Shown: one piece after another, positions 44,312 through 52,110 of the stretch
Layout of the letters: every line of letters begins with the position of its first letter
How positions within the stretch are numbered: the stretch's first letter is position 1
Origin: JAHFTY01 sp964584785
Lineage (GTDB): Bacteria > Acidobacteriota > Terriglobia > 20CM-2-55-15
Assembly (NCBI GenBank): GCA_964584785.1
Contig: CAZPBY010000023.1
Coordinates: 28,348 to 92,347, forward strand
DNA: 64,000 nt
Direction of reading: 5' to 3'
Position numbers and translations under genes: made by a program
The notes under the pieces: model-generated
The model's input: only the letters and a program-made list of their open reading frames with translations
Databases searched by the model: none
Told to the model about the DNA's origin: nothing

Positions 44312-45244
44312 ATGCTGAAGCACAAGGACCTGCTCGGTATCGAGAGTCTCGCCGCCGAAGAGATTCTCCAAATCCTCGACACGGCCGATTCTCTTCAGGA
44401 GGTGTCATCCCGTCCCATCAAAAAAGTTCCAACGCTTCGAGGCAAAACGGTCATCAATCTTTTCTTCGAAGCATCCACTCGAACGCGGACATCTTTCGAA
44501 ATTGCGGGCAAGCGGCTGTCCGCCGATGTCGTCAATATCTCGTCGTCCACCAGCAGCGTCTCGAAAGGCGAAACGCTGATCGACACCGCCAGAACGCTCG
44601 ATGCGATGGCGGCCGACTGTGTCGTCGTGCGCCACGCGTCATCCGGCGCTCCTCACATTCTGGCCAAACTCACGAAGGCAGGAATCATCAACGCCGGCGA
44701 CGGCGCTCACGAGCATCCGACACAGGCTCTGCTCGATGCATTCACGATCCGTCAGCGCAAAAAGCGGCTGGACGGCCTCAAGATTGCGATCGTGGGCGAC
44801 ATCGCGCACAGCCGCGTGGCGCGCTCAAACCTTCATCTGCTGAGCAGGTTTGGTAATCACGTTTGGTTATGTTCGGCTCCCACGTTGATGCCCGTCGAAA
44901 CTGAGAGGATAGTCTCCGCGAAGCAATCGAGGCTGCATATCACGCATTCCATGAACGAAGCGGTCGCAGACGCCGATGTCATCATGATGTTGCGTGTGCA
45001 GTTCGAGCGAATGAATGAATCGTTTTTTCCTTCGGTTCGCGAATACTTCCGATACTACGGCCTCACGCGCGATCGCGTGAGCCGTGCGAAACCGGACGTC
45101 ATCATCATGCATCCCGGTCCGATGAATCGTGGCGTAGAGATCGCGACGGATGTGGCGGACGGTCCGTACTCGGTGATCCTGGATCAGGTGTCCGCCGGGG
45201 TTGCGGTTAGAATGGCCGTTCTTTATCTGCTGCTGGGGGGGTGA
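44312..45244 (+). CDS. pyrB: Aspartate carbamoyltransferase catalytic subunit
   Basis: 310 residues. Carbamoyl-phosphate motif FFEASTRTRTSFE and HPTQALLDAFTI (aspartate binding) are intact. It forms carbamoyl-aspartate, the committed step. No PyrI regulatory subunit is nearby, so control probably lies with PyrR. It starts 7 bp after pyrR. Confidence 0.96.
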   Translation: MLKHKDLLGIESLAAEEILQILDTADSLQEVSSRPIKKVPTLRGKTVINLFFEASTRTRTSFEIAGKRLSADVVNISSSTSSVSKGETLIDTARTLDAMAADCVVVRHASSGAPHILAKLTKAGIINAGDGAHEHPTQALLDAFTIRQRKKRLDGLKIAIVGDIAHSRVARSNLHLLSRFGNHVWLCSAPTLMPVETERIVSAKQSRLHITHSMNEAVADADVIMMLRVQFERMNESFFPSVREYFRYYGLTRDRVSRAKPDVIIMHPGPMNRGVEIATDVADGPYSVILDQVSAGVAVRMAVLYLLLGG

Positions 45245-45253
45245 CCGTAAACG

Positions 45254-46507
45254 ATGAATCTTCTCATTAAGAACGGACACCTTGTGGATCCTGCACGCAA
45301 GCTGGATGCGGTGACCGATGTCCTTATAAGAGACGGCAAGGTTCGCTCCATCGGCAAGTCCGGAGGCGGCGATGTTCCGGTGTACGACGCCACAGGTTTG
45401 ATCGTTGCCCCGGGATTCTTCGATATTCACGTTCATCTGCGCGAGCCCGGAACAGAGGAGGCTGAAACGATTGCCACCGGAGGCCAGGCCGCGGTCGCTG
45501 GTGGATTCACGGCAGTCGCAGCAATGCCGAACACCAAACCGCCGAATGACAACCCGTCGATTACGCACTACATCGTTTCCGAAGCCCGGCGTTCGTCGCC
45601 CGCGAGAGTCTTTCCGATCGGAGCGATCAGCAAGGAGCAGAAGGGTGAAACGCTGGCCGAAATCGGCGAAATGTACGAGGCGGGTATCGTCGGAATTTCA
45701 GACGACGGAAAACCGGTGATGAACGGACAGCTCTTTCGGCGCGCTTTGGAATACGCGCGGATGTTCGACCTTCCCGTCATCCAGCATTGCGAGGATCAGT
45801 ACCTTTCGAAGGATGGCGTCATGCACGAAGGGGCTTACTCCACACGGCTTGGGCTGAAAGGCATTCCCGCCGCGGCGGAGTCGTCGATGGTGTCGCGCGA
45901 TCTGATTCTCACCGAATTGACCAACAGCAAGTACCATGTCGCGCATCTCAGTACTCGGAGAGCGGTCGAAATGGTCCGCGAGGCCAAAGCGCGCGGCTTC
46001 CGAGTTTCCGCTGAAGCGTCGCCTCACCATTTCACGCTGACAGATGCGGCGGTCGCGGAGTACGACACGAACGCGAAAATGAATCCCCCGCTGCGTTCCG
46101 ACGAGGACGTCGCTGCCGTGATAAAGGGTCTTGAAGATGGAACGATTGACGCCATCGCCAGCGATCATGCGCCGCATCACATTAACCTGAAGATGCTGGA
46201 ATTCGATCGCGCGCCGTTCGGAATCACGGGCCTTGAAACGGCGGTGGGACTCGCATTTTCAACGCTGAAATTGCCGATCACGCGGATGGTTGAGCTATTC
46301 TCAACCAATCCGCAAAGAATCATGAAAGTGAAACCATGGGGGATTTTCGAAGGCAGCGACGGTGACTTGACGGTGTTGGACCTGGGGCGCAGCTGGAAAT
46401 TCGATGTAAAACAATCTCGATCCAAGAGCCGCAATTCTCCCTTTGACGGATGGACGTTAAAGGGAAAGGCTGTCGCGGCAATTGTGGGAGGCAGAGTGTA
46501 TGAATAG
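45254..46507 (+). CDS. pyrC: Dihydroorotase, type I
   Basis: 417 residues. Metal-binding DIHVHLREPG, the HCED and VAHLST histidines, and catalytic Asp in IASDHAPHH are all present, so this is an active dihydroorotase rather than a pseudo-subunit. It cyclises carbamoyl-aspartate. Starts 9 bp after pyrB; its end overlaps the M20 peptidase start by 8 bp. Confidence 0.95.
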   Translation: MNLLIKNGHLVDPARKLDAVTDVLIRDGKVRSIGKSGGGDVPVYDATGLIVAPGFFDIHVHLREPGTEEAETIATGGQAAVAGGFTAVAAMPNTKPPNDNPSITHYIVSEARRSSPARVFPIGAISKEQKGETLAEIGEMYEAGIVGISDDGKPVMNGQLFRRALEYARMFDLPVIQHCEDQYLSKDGVMHEGAYSTRLGLKGIPAAAESSMVSRDLILTELTNSKYHVAHLSTRRAVEMVREAKARGFRVSAEASPHHFTLTDAAVAEYDTNAKMNPPLRSDEDVAAVIKGLEDGTIDAIASDHAPHHINLKMLEFDRAPFGITGLETAVGLAFSTLKLPITRMVELFSTNPQRIMKVKPWGIFEGSDGDLTVLDLGRSWKFDVKQSRSKSRNSPFDGWTLKGKAVAAIVGGRVYE

Positions 46508-47789
46508 AAGACAGTTCACCACCGCGTTGCGGATCTGCACCCTTGTTCTGCTCGTGCCGGCAGTGTTGCGGGCTCAAACGGCAGACGCGAACATCAGCCG
46601 GTTGATTGCGAGCGCGCCTTTCAAGGCTGCGCAGGATTTTCTGAATAACGATTACGACCGCATCGTTCGAGAGATCATCCAAATCAGCGAGATTGAGGCC
46701 CCGCCGTTTAAGGAGGAAAAACGCGGCCGTGGCTATATGGAGATGCTCAAGCAGCACGGCCTCACAAACGTCGAACGCGACGCCGAAGGCAACGTGATGG
46801 GTATTCGTAAAGGAACCGGCGAAGGACCGCTGATCGCCATTGCCGCACATCTGGACACCGTTTTCCCTGAAGGCACGAATGTCAAAGTGAAACGTGAGGG
46901 AACGCGATTGTCGGCTCCGGGCGTTGGTGACGACTCGATGGCGCTTGCCGTACTGCTGGCGATCATGCGCGCACTGGACGCGGGAAAGATCCGAACACGC
47001 AGCGACATTCTGTTTATCGGCGATGTGGGAGAAGAGGGGGAAGGCGACCTGCGCGGAATGAAGTACCTTTTTACAAAAGGGCCGTACAAAGACAAGATCA
47101 AGATGTTCATCACGATCGATGGTCCAGGAAGCGGCACTTCGGTCGTCAATGCAGGAACGGGCAGCAAGAGATATCGCGTCACCTTTAAGGGCCCGGGCGG
47201 CCACAGTTATGGCGCGTTTGGCCTGGTGAATCCTGCATTCGCGATGGGGAATGCCATTGAAAAATTCTCGAATATCAAGGTCCCGGCGAATCCGAAAACG
47301 ACGTTTAACGTCGGTGTGATCGGCGGCGGAACCTCGGTGAATTCGATTCCATCGGAAGTGTGGATGGAAGTGGACATGCGATCCGAATCACCTGACGAAC
47401 TCGCGAAGGTCGCGGAGACGTTTCTGGGTTTGATGCACGACGCTGTCGACGAGGAGAACAAGGCACGCTCCACCGCACAGGGAAAAATCCAGATGGACCT
47501 GAAGTTGATAGGCGATCGTCCATCCGGGACAACTCCGGTCGATTCGGTTATCGTTCAAACCGCAACCGCATCTGCGAAGGCTTTTGGACTGAAAGCGAAC
47601 TATGATGCGAGCAGCACGGATGCGAACGTTCCGATCAGCCTCAAGATTCCGGCGATCCGCATCAATGGCGGAGGCAGCGGATCGCGTTCGCACTCACCGG
47701 ATGAATACATGGATGTCGAAAAGACGTCCTTGATCAAAGGTATCACCGTCGCCATGACCACTCTGATCTCGCTGGCCGGAGCCTATTAG
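46500..47789 (+). CDS. Secreted M20-family metallopeptidase (peptidase T-like)
   Basis: 429 residues from ATG 46500, behind GGGAGG with 8-nt spacing. The N-terminus MNRRQFTTALRICTLVLLVPAVLRAQ is a signal peptide. M20 zinc motifs: IAAHLDTVFPEG, PGVGDDSMALAV, IGDVGEEGEGDLRG and a C-terminal SRSHSPDEYMDVE. Likely a periplasmic peptidase releasing amino acids. It is translationally coupled to pyrC although functionally unrelated. Confidence 0.87.
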   Translation: MNRRQFTTALRICTLVLLVPAVLRAQTADANISRLIASAPFKAAQDFLNNDYDRIVREIIQISEIEAPPFKEEKRGRGYMEMLKQHGLTNVERDAEGNVMGIRKGTGEGPLIAIAAHLDTVFPEGTNVKVKREGTRLSAPGVGDDSMALAVLLAIMRALDAGKIRTRSDILFIGDVGEEGEGDLRGMKYLFTKGPYKDKIKMFITIDGPGSGTSVVNAGTGSKRYRVTFKGPGGHSYGAFGLVNPAFAMGNAIEKFSNIKVPANPKTTFNVGVIGGGTSVNSIPSEVWMEVDMRSESPDELAKVAETFLGLMHDAVDEENKARSTAQGKIQMDLKLIGDRPSGTTPVDSVIVQTATASAKAFGLKANYDASSTDANVPISLKIPAIRINGGGSGSRSHSPDEYMDVEKTSLIKGITVAMTTLISLAGAY

Positions 47790-47798
47790 GGAGGTACT

Positions 47799-48251
47799 AT
47801 GCTCAAAGAGTTTAAAGAATTCGCGATGCGCGGCAACGTGCTCGATCTCGCGGTGGGTGTGATCCTCGGAGCAGCGTTTGGAAAAATCGTTACGTCATTC
47901 GTCAGTGACGTCCTGATGCCGCCGATCGGATTGATTGTCGGGAAGGTCGATTTCTCGAATCTGTTCATCGATCTGTCGGGCCAGCATCACGCCTCCGTCG
48001 CCGAAGCGAAAACAGCGGGTGCGGCGACGCTCAATTACGGTTTGTTCATCAACAACGTCATCGACTTCCTTATCGTTGCATTTGCAATCTTCCTCCTGGT
48101 GCGGCAGGTCAACCGGCTGAATCGCAAGCCGGCCGCGCCGCCCGAAGTCACGACGAGGGAATGTCCATTTTGTCTTTCGGCCATTCCGCTAAAAGCGACG
48201 CGATGCGGTCATTGCACGTCGCAGATTACGACCTCGACCGCTCGGGCTTGA
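47799..48251 (+). CDS. mscL: Large-conductance mechanosensitive channel MscL with C-terminal zinc ribbon
   Basis: 150 residues. The MscL start EFKEFAMRGNVLDLAVGVILGAAFGKIV and the second helix (NNVIDFLIVAFAIFLLVRQVNRL) are standard. After the usual end the protein continues with CPFC-x10-CGHC (Cys122, 125, 136, 139), a four-cysteine zinc-ribbon in the cytoplasmic tail. The pore opens under membrane tension to release solutes. ATG follows GGGAGG. Converges with leuS. Confidence 0.92.
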   Translation: MLKEFKEFAMRGNVLDLAVGVILGAAFGKIVTSFVSDVLMPPIGLIVGKVDFSNLFIDLSGQHHASVAEAKTAGAATLNYGLFINNVIDFLIVAFAIFLLVRQVNRLNRKPAAPPEVTTRECPFCLSAIPLKATRCGHCTSQITTSTARA

Positions 48252-48277
48252 TTCAGGAACAAGCGGCGGGTTCAGCC

Positions 48278-50710
48278 TTATCCGACGACGAGGTTGAGGA
48301 TGCGGTTTTTAACGTAGACTTTCTTCCGGATTTGCTTGCCGTCCAGATAGCGCGTCACCTCGGGATGACGGGCCGCCGCAGTTAGAACGTCATCCTCTTC
48401 CGAGTCCGTTTTGACCACGACAGTGCCACGCAGCTTCCCATTAATCTGAACCGCAACTGTGACGGAATCGGCCGTCGTATAGGCTTCGTCCCACTTCGGC
48501 CAGCGTTGCATGAAAATAGTCGGCTCGTGCCCCGTGCGCTTCCACAATTCCTCCGCGAAATGCGGCGCGAACGGCGAGATCGCCACCAGAAACGATTCGA
48601 CAGTTTGCAGATCCGGGGCCTCGCGCATGGTCGTCACCTCGTTAATGAACTCCATGAACGAACTGACGATCGTATTCATCCGGAAAGACTCGAGCCGCTC
48701 GGTGACATTCTTCAACAGCAGGTGGCGTTGCACGAGCATCTCCCGCGACGGCGTTGACGGCCACTGGCCGTTGTGCATCGTGACCCAATGCCAGGCGCGT
48801 TTTAGAAAACGGTAAACTCCTTCGATGCCTTTATCGTTCCATTCCGCGTCCAGTTCGGGCGGTCCGACGAATAGTTCGTACATACGCAGGGAGTCGCAGC
48901 CGAAGTCACGAACGAGATCGTCGGGGTTGACGACGTTGCCTTTCGACTTCGACATTTTCTCCGCTTTGCCACTCTTACCGATGTAAGTGATCATTCCCTG
49001 GTTGAACAAGCGCGTGAAAGGTTCTTCGAAGTTCACCAGGCCGATGTCATACAGGAACATCGTAAAGAATCGCGAATACAACAGGTGCAGGACGGCGTGC
49101 TCGATACCGCCGACATACATATCGACGGGAAGCCATTGCTTCCCGGCCTGGCTGATCAATGCTTCCGGTTCGTGCGGCGACGCGTAACGCAGGAAATACC
49201 ATGACGAGCCCGCCCACTGCGGCATGGTATCCGTTTCGCGCTTTGCTGGTCCGTCGCACTTCGGGCACGTGACGTTCACCCAATTGTCAATCGCCGCGAG
49301 CGGCGATTCGCCGGTACCGGTGGGCTCGTAACGTTCCACATCCGGCAGCCGAACCGGAAGATCCTTCTCATCGACTGGAACCGAACCACACTTCGGACAG
49401 TGCACGATCGGGATGGGTTCACCCCAATACCGTTGCCGCGAGAATACCCAATCGCGCAGCTTGTAGTTGACGGTTCCTTTTCCGATGCCTCGGTTCTCGA
49501 GCCAGCGAGTGATCGCCGCGCGCCCTTCGTCCGAAGACTTGCCGGTGAACTCGCCCGAGTTGATCAACGTGCCCTCGCCGGCGTAAGCCTCGTGGGCGAT
49601 ACCAGCGACGGAAGAGATGACTTCACGTATCTCGATCCCAAATTTTTTGGCGAACTCGTAATCGCGTTCGTCATGGGCAGGGACTGCCATAATCGCACCG
49701 GTGCCGTATGCCATCAGCACGTAGTCGGCGATCCAGATCGGGATCTTCTCCTGATTCATGGGATTGATCGCGTACGAACCTGTGAACGCCCCGGTCTTTT
49801 CAGTTTTTGCGGCGCGATCTACATCCGACTCCGATTTCACTTTGTCGATGTACACCTGGATTTCGCTCTGGCGGTCCTTCGTCGTGAGATCCGACACCAA
49901 TGGATGCTCCGGTGCCAGCACCATGTACGTTGCTCCGAACAACGTGTCGGGCCTGGTCGTAAAGATTTTCAGCGCGGCCTGCGATCCGTCCGGCTTGATT
50001 GCGGAGAACTCGACTTCAGCGCCGTACGACCGGCCGATCCAGTTGGCCTGCATCGTTTTCACCTTCTCGGGCCAGTCCAACTGTTGAAGGTGATCCAGCA
50101 AGCGGTCCGCGTATTTCGTGATGCGAAGCATCCACTGGTTCAGTTCTTTCTTCGTCACCTCGGTTCCGCAACGCTCGCATCGACCGTTCACCACGTCTTC
50201 GTTGGCGATACCGGTCTTACAACTCGGGCACCAGTTCACCGGCATGAAGGTTTTGTAAGCGAGGCCGTGCTTGAACATCTGCACGAAGATCCACTGTGTC
50301 CATTTGTAGTAATCGGGATCGGTCGTGTTCACTTCGCGCGACCAGTCGTAAATCGCGCCGATGTCGTTCAGTTGACGCTTGAAGTTTTCGATGTTGTTCC
50401 GCGTGCCGACTGCAGGGTGGATGCCTTTCTTGATCGCATCATTCTCCGCGGGCGATCCGAAGGCGTCCCATCCCATCGGGTGCAGCACTTTGTATCCTTG
50501 CAACCATTTGTAACGCGACCAGCAGTCCGGCAGAACATAGCTGCGCCAATGACCGACGTGAAGACCGGAACCTGATGGGTAAGGAAACATGTCGAGGCAG
50601 TAGTACTTCGGGCGAGGATCGTCGTCGCGCGCTTCGTGCAGCCGGTTGTCGCGCCAGTAATCGCGCCATTTCGGCTCGATCTCCTGGTGGTTGTAAGTTT
50701 CGTCAGCCAT
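48278..50710 (-). CDS. leuS: Leucyl-tRNA synthetase
   Basis: 810 residues. Class I HIGH motif in SGSGLHVGHWRSY, a zinc-binding CPSCKTGI/CERCG segment, CP1 editing domain, and KMSKS in AEKMSKSKGNVVNPDD. Attaches leucine to tRNA-Leu. A perfect TATAAT ends 8 nt before ATG 50710, leaving no Shine-Dalgarno, so a leaderless message is likely. Long plus-strand antisense frames here are shadows of its codon bias. Confidence 0.97.
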   Translation of the reverse strand: MADETYNHQEIEPKWRDYWRDNRLHEARDDDPRPKYYCLDMFPYPSGSGLHVGHWRSYVLPDCWSRYKWLQGYKVLHPMGWDAFGSPAENDAIKKGIHPAVGTRNNIENFKRQLNDIGAIYDWSREVNTTDPDYYKWTQWIFVQMFKHGLAYKTFMPVNWCPSCKTGIANEDVVNGRCERCGTEVTKKELNQWMLRITKYADRLLDHLQQLDWPEKVKTMQANWIGRSYGAEVEFSAIKPDGSQAALKIFTTRPDTLFGATYMVLAPEHPLVSDLTTKDRQSEIQVYIDKVKSESDVDRAAKTEKTGAFTGSYAINPMNQEKIPIWIADYVLMAYGTGAIMAVPAHDERDYEFAKKFGIEIREVISSVAGIAHEAYAGEGTLINSGEFTGKSSDEGRAAITRWLENRGIGKGTVNYKLRDWVFSRQRYWGEPIPIVHCPKCGSVPVDEKDLPVRLPDVERYEPTGTGESPLAAIDNWVNVTCPKCDGPAKRETDTMPQWAGSSWYFLRYASPHEPEALISQAGKQWLPVDMYVGGIEHAVLHLLYSRFFTMFLYDIGLVNFEEPFTRLFNQGMITYIGKSGKAEKMSKSKGNVVNPDDLVRDFGCDSLRMYELFVGPPELDAEWNDKGIEGVYRFLKRAWHWVTMHNGQWPSTPSREMLVQRHLLLKNVTERLESFRMNTIVSSFMEFINEVTTMREAPDLQTVESFLVAISPFAPHFAEELWKRTGHEPTIFMQRWPKWDEAYTTADSVTVAVQINGKLRGTVVVKTDSEEDDVLTAAARHPEVTRYLDGKQIRKKVYVKNRILNLVVG

Positions 50711-50718
50711 AGTCTTCG

Positions 50719-50724
50719 ATTATA
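50719..50724 (-). promoter_or_regulatory. Perfect -10 box (TATAAT) for leuS, predicted leaderless
   Basis: TATAAT on the minus strand, 8-nt spacer (CGAAGACT), then ATG 50710. No clear -35 at 16-18 nt. Confidence 0.5.
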
Positions 50725-50769
50725 GCGTGGGTCAAAGTGGGGACACGGGCTTCGGTGCCGCCGCTCACC

Positions 50770-51180
50770 TCACAACCATTCAATGAAGTGTCCGTGCCGG
50801 TCCATCGCAAGGTTGGCCAGTTTGTCCGCGTCCTTATTCATCTCGCGGCGGACGTGGTGGATGGAGAATTTGGGAACGAGTGCGATCCAACGCCGGGCCG
50901 ATTCATAAAGCGGACGAATCCCTTCGTTGCGGACCTGGTATTCACCGAGGATTTGCTTTACGACCAGTTCCGAATCGGCATAAACCGTCAACTCGTCGCA
51001 GTGCAGCAGAACGGCCGTCCGGACGGCGGCGATCAGCGCAGAGTATTCGGCGTAGTTGTTCGTTTGAGTGCCGAGAAACTCGGCGATGCGAACGCGGTCC
51101 ACAATGTATACGCCGCATCCCGCTTCACCCGGGTTTCCTCTGGAGCCCCCGTCAATGTAAGCCTCCAGTTTCAGACTCAT
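50770..51180 (-). CDS. Ribonuclease HI-like protein
   Basis: 136 residues from ATG 51180 (ATGA overlap with the zinc-ribbon gene). RNase H catalytic residues: Asp in YIDGGSRGNPG, Glu in NNYAEYSALI, Asp in VYADSELVV and Asp in NKDADKLAN. It lacks the basic protrusion of E. coli RNase HI, as in the RnhA-like (reverse-transcriptase-like) group. It cleaves RNA of RNA-DNA hybrids. The pairing with a zinc-ribbon coiled-coil gene is common in bacteria. Confidence 0.88.
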   Translation of the reverse strand: MSLKLEAYIDGGSRGNPGEAGCGVYIVDRVRIAEFLGTQTNNYAEYSALIAAVRTAVLLHCDELTVYADSELVVKQILGEYQVRNEGIRPLYESARRWIALVPKFSIHHVRREMNKDADKLANLAMDRHGHFIEWL

Positions 51181-51908
51181 GCGACTTCGAACGGATGATC
51201 GAGGTTTTCGGGCGAGTACAGGATGCGCTGGCATGCATCGCAAGGGATAATCTGATCGTTCTTTCGGATCTCCTGGTAAACCTGAGGCCGGATCCGCACC
51301 TGGCACACTTCGCAGACGTAGTCCTTCGCGGCGGAGACGGCGATGCCCCCGCGTGCTTTCCGAACGCGCTCGTAGCGCGGCAACAGATCAGCGTCGAGCG
51401 ACTTTTCGATATCGCGACGTTCTTTAACGTACGACTCGAGTGCACCGGCATCCTGTTGATTGACCTTTTCCAGCTCCCGGCGTTCCTCGCTGACGCGCTG
51501 CTGATCCAACTTCAGCCGGGCCTCCGCGGTCTTCAGGTCGGACTGCAACGTTTCCGATTCCAGCATCAGATTCAGAATCTCGTCTTCGACCTTCCGAATC
51601 TGCTGTTGTGTGTACTCGATCTCTTTTTGAAGAGCCTTGTACTCGTCGTTGGTTTTCACCGCCATCATCTGTTCGCGGTATTTAGTAATCTTCGACTCGA
51701 GACCGGTGATCTCGCTTTCGTGTTTCTTGCGAGTCGTCTGGTTGGCCTTCGTCCGCTCCTTCAACGAATCGAGCGCCGATGTCGCGGCTTTCAGATTTTC
51801 GTCAAGCGCTTTGGAGATCGATGGAAATTTTTCAATGCGGGTTCGGATTTCTTGAATGGCGAGGTCAACTGCCTGCAGCCGGATCAGCTTCTTCAGATCA
51901 TCATTCAT
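51177..51908 (-). CDS. Coiled-coil protein with C4 zinc ribbon (DUF164 type)
   Basis: 243 residues: a long antiparallel coiled coil (residues ~5-180), then a zinc ribbon with CEVCQVRIRPQ and CDACQRILY. Family members may bind nucleic acid; function is unsettled. ATG 51908 lies only 17 nt after the tRNA gene on the same strand, so mRNA and tRNA likely share a transcript. Confidence 0.88.
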   Translation of the reverse strand: MNDDLKKLIRLQAVDLAIQEIRTRIEKFPSISKALDENLKAATSALDSLKERTKANQTTRKKHESEITGLESKITKYREQMMAVKTNDEYKALQKEIEYTQQQIRKVEDEILNLMLESETLQSDLKTAEARLKLDQQRVSEERRELEKVNQQDAGALESYVKERRDIEKSLDADLLPRYERVRKARGGIAVSAAKDYVCEVCQVRIRPQVYQEIRKNDQIIPCDACQRILYSPENLDHPFEVA

Positions 51909-51925
51909 CTTTATGTTTTTTCAAA

Positions 51926-51999
51926 TGGGCCCAGTAGGACTTGAACCTACGACTGCCCGGTTATGAGCCGGGAGCTCTAACCGACTGAGCTATGGGCCC
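51926..51999 (-). tRNA. tRNA with CAU anticodon, probably tRNA-Ile2 (lysidine type)
   Basis: A complete 74-nt cloverleaf: acceptor GGGCCCA/TGGGCCC, D-stem GCTC/GAGC, anticodon stem CCCGG/CCGGG with loop CTCATAA, T-arm GTAGG-TTCAAGT-CCTAC, discriminator A73. CCA is not encoded. The CUCAUAA loop context and acceptor resemble tRNA-Ile(CAU), which needs TilS lysidine modification to read AUA, more than elongator Met; this choice is inference. Confidence 0.93.
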
Positions 52000-52064
52000 A
52001 AGGCGTGGCGCCTTGACGCCAACTCGCCATCCATAACGCCGCCCAACCCATCCATGGGGGCGCC

Positions 52065-52100
52065 AAAAAAAATTTTGGCCCGGGGAGCCATCCCCGGGCC
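52065..52100 (-). terminator. Rho-independent terminator after rpoD
   Basis: On the minus strand: stem GGCCCGGGGA, loop TGGC, stem TCCCCGGGCC, then AAAATTTTTTTT. Perfect 10-bp GC stem and T-run, starting about 10 nt after the rpoD stop. Confidence 0.9.
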
Positions 52101-52110
52101 ACATATTACC

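Noticed and set aside
49400..50575. 391-codon plus-strand frame opposite leuS
   Set aside because: Antisense shadow of leuS codons with no recognisable protein features.
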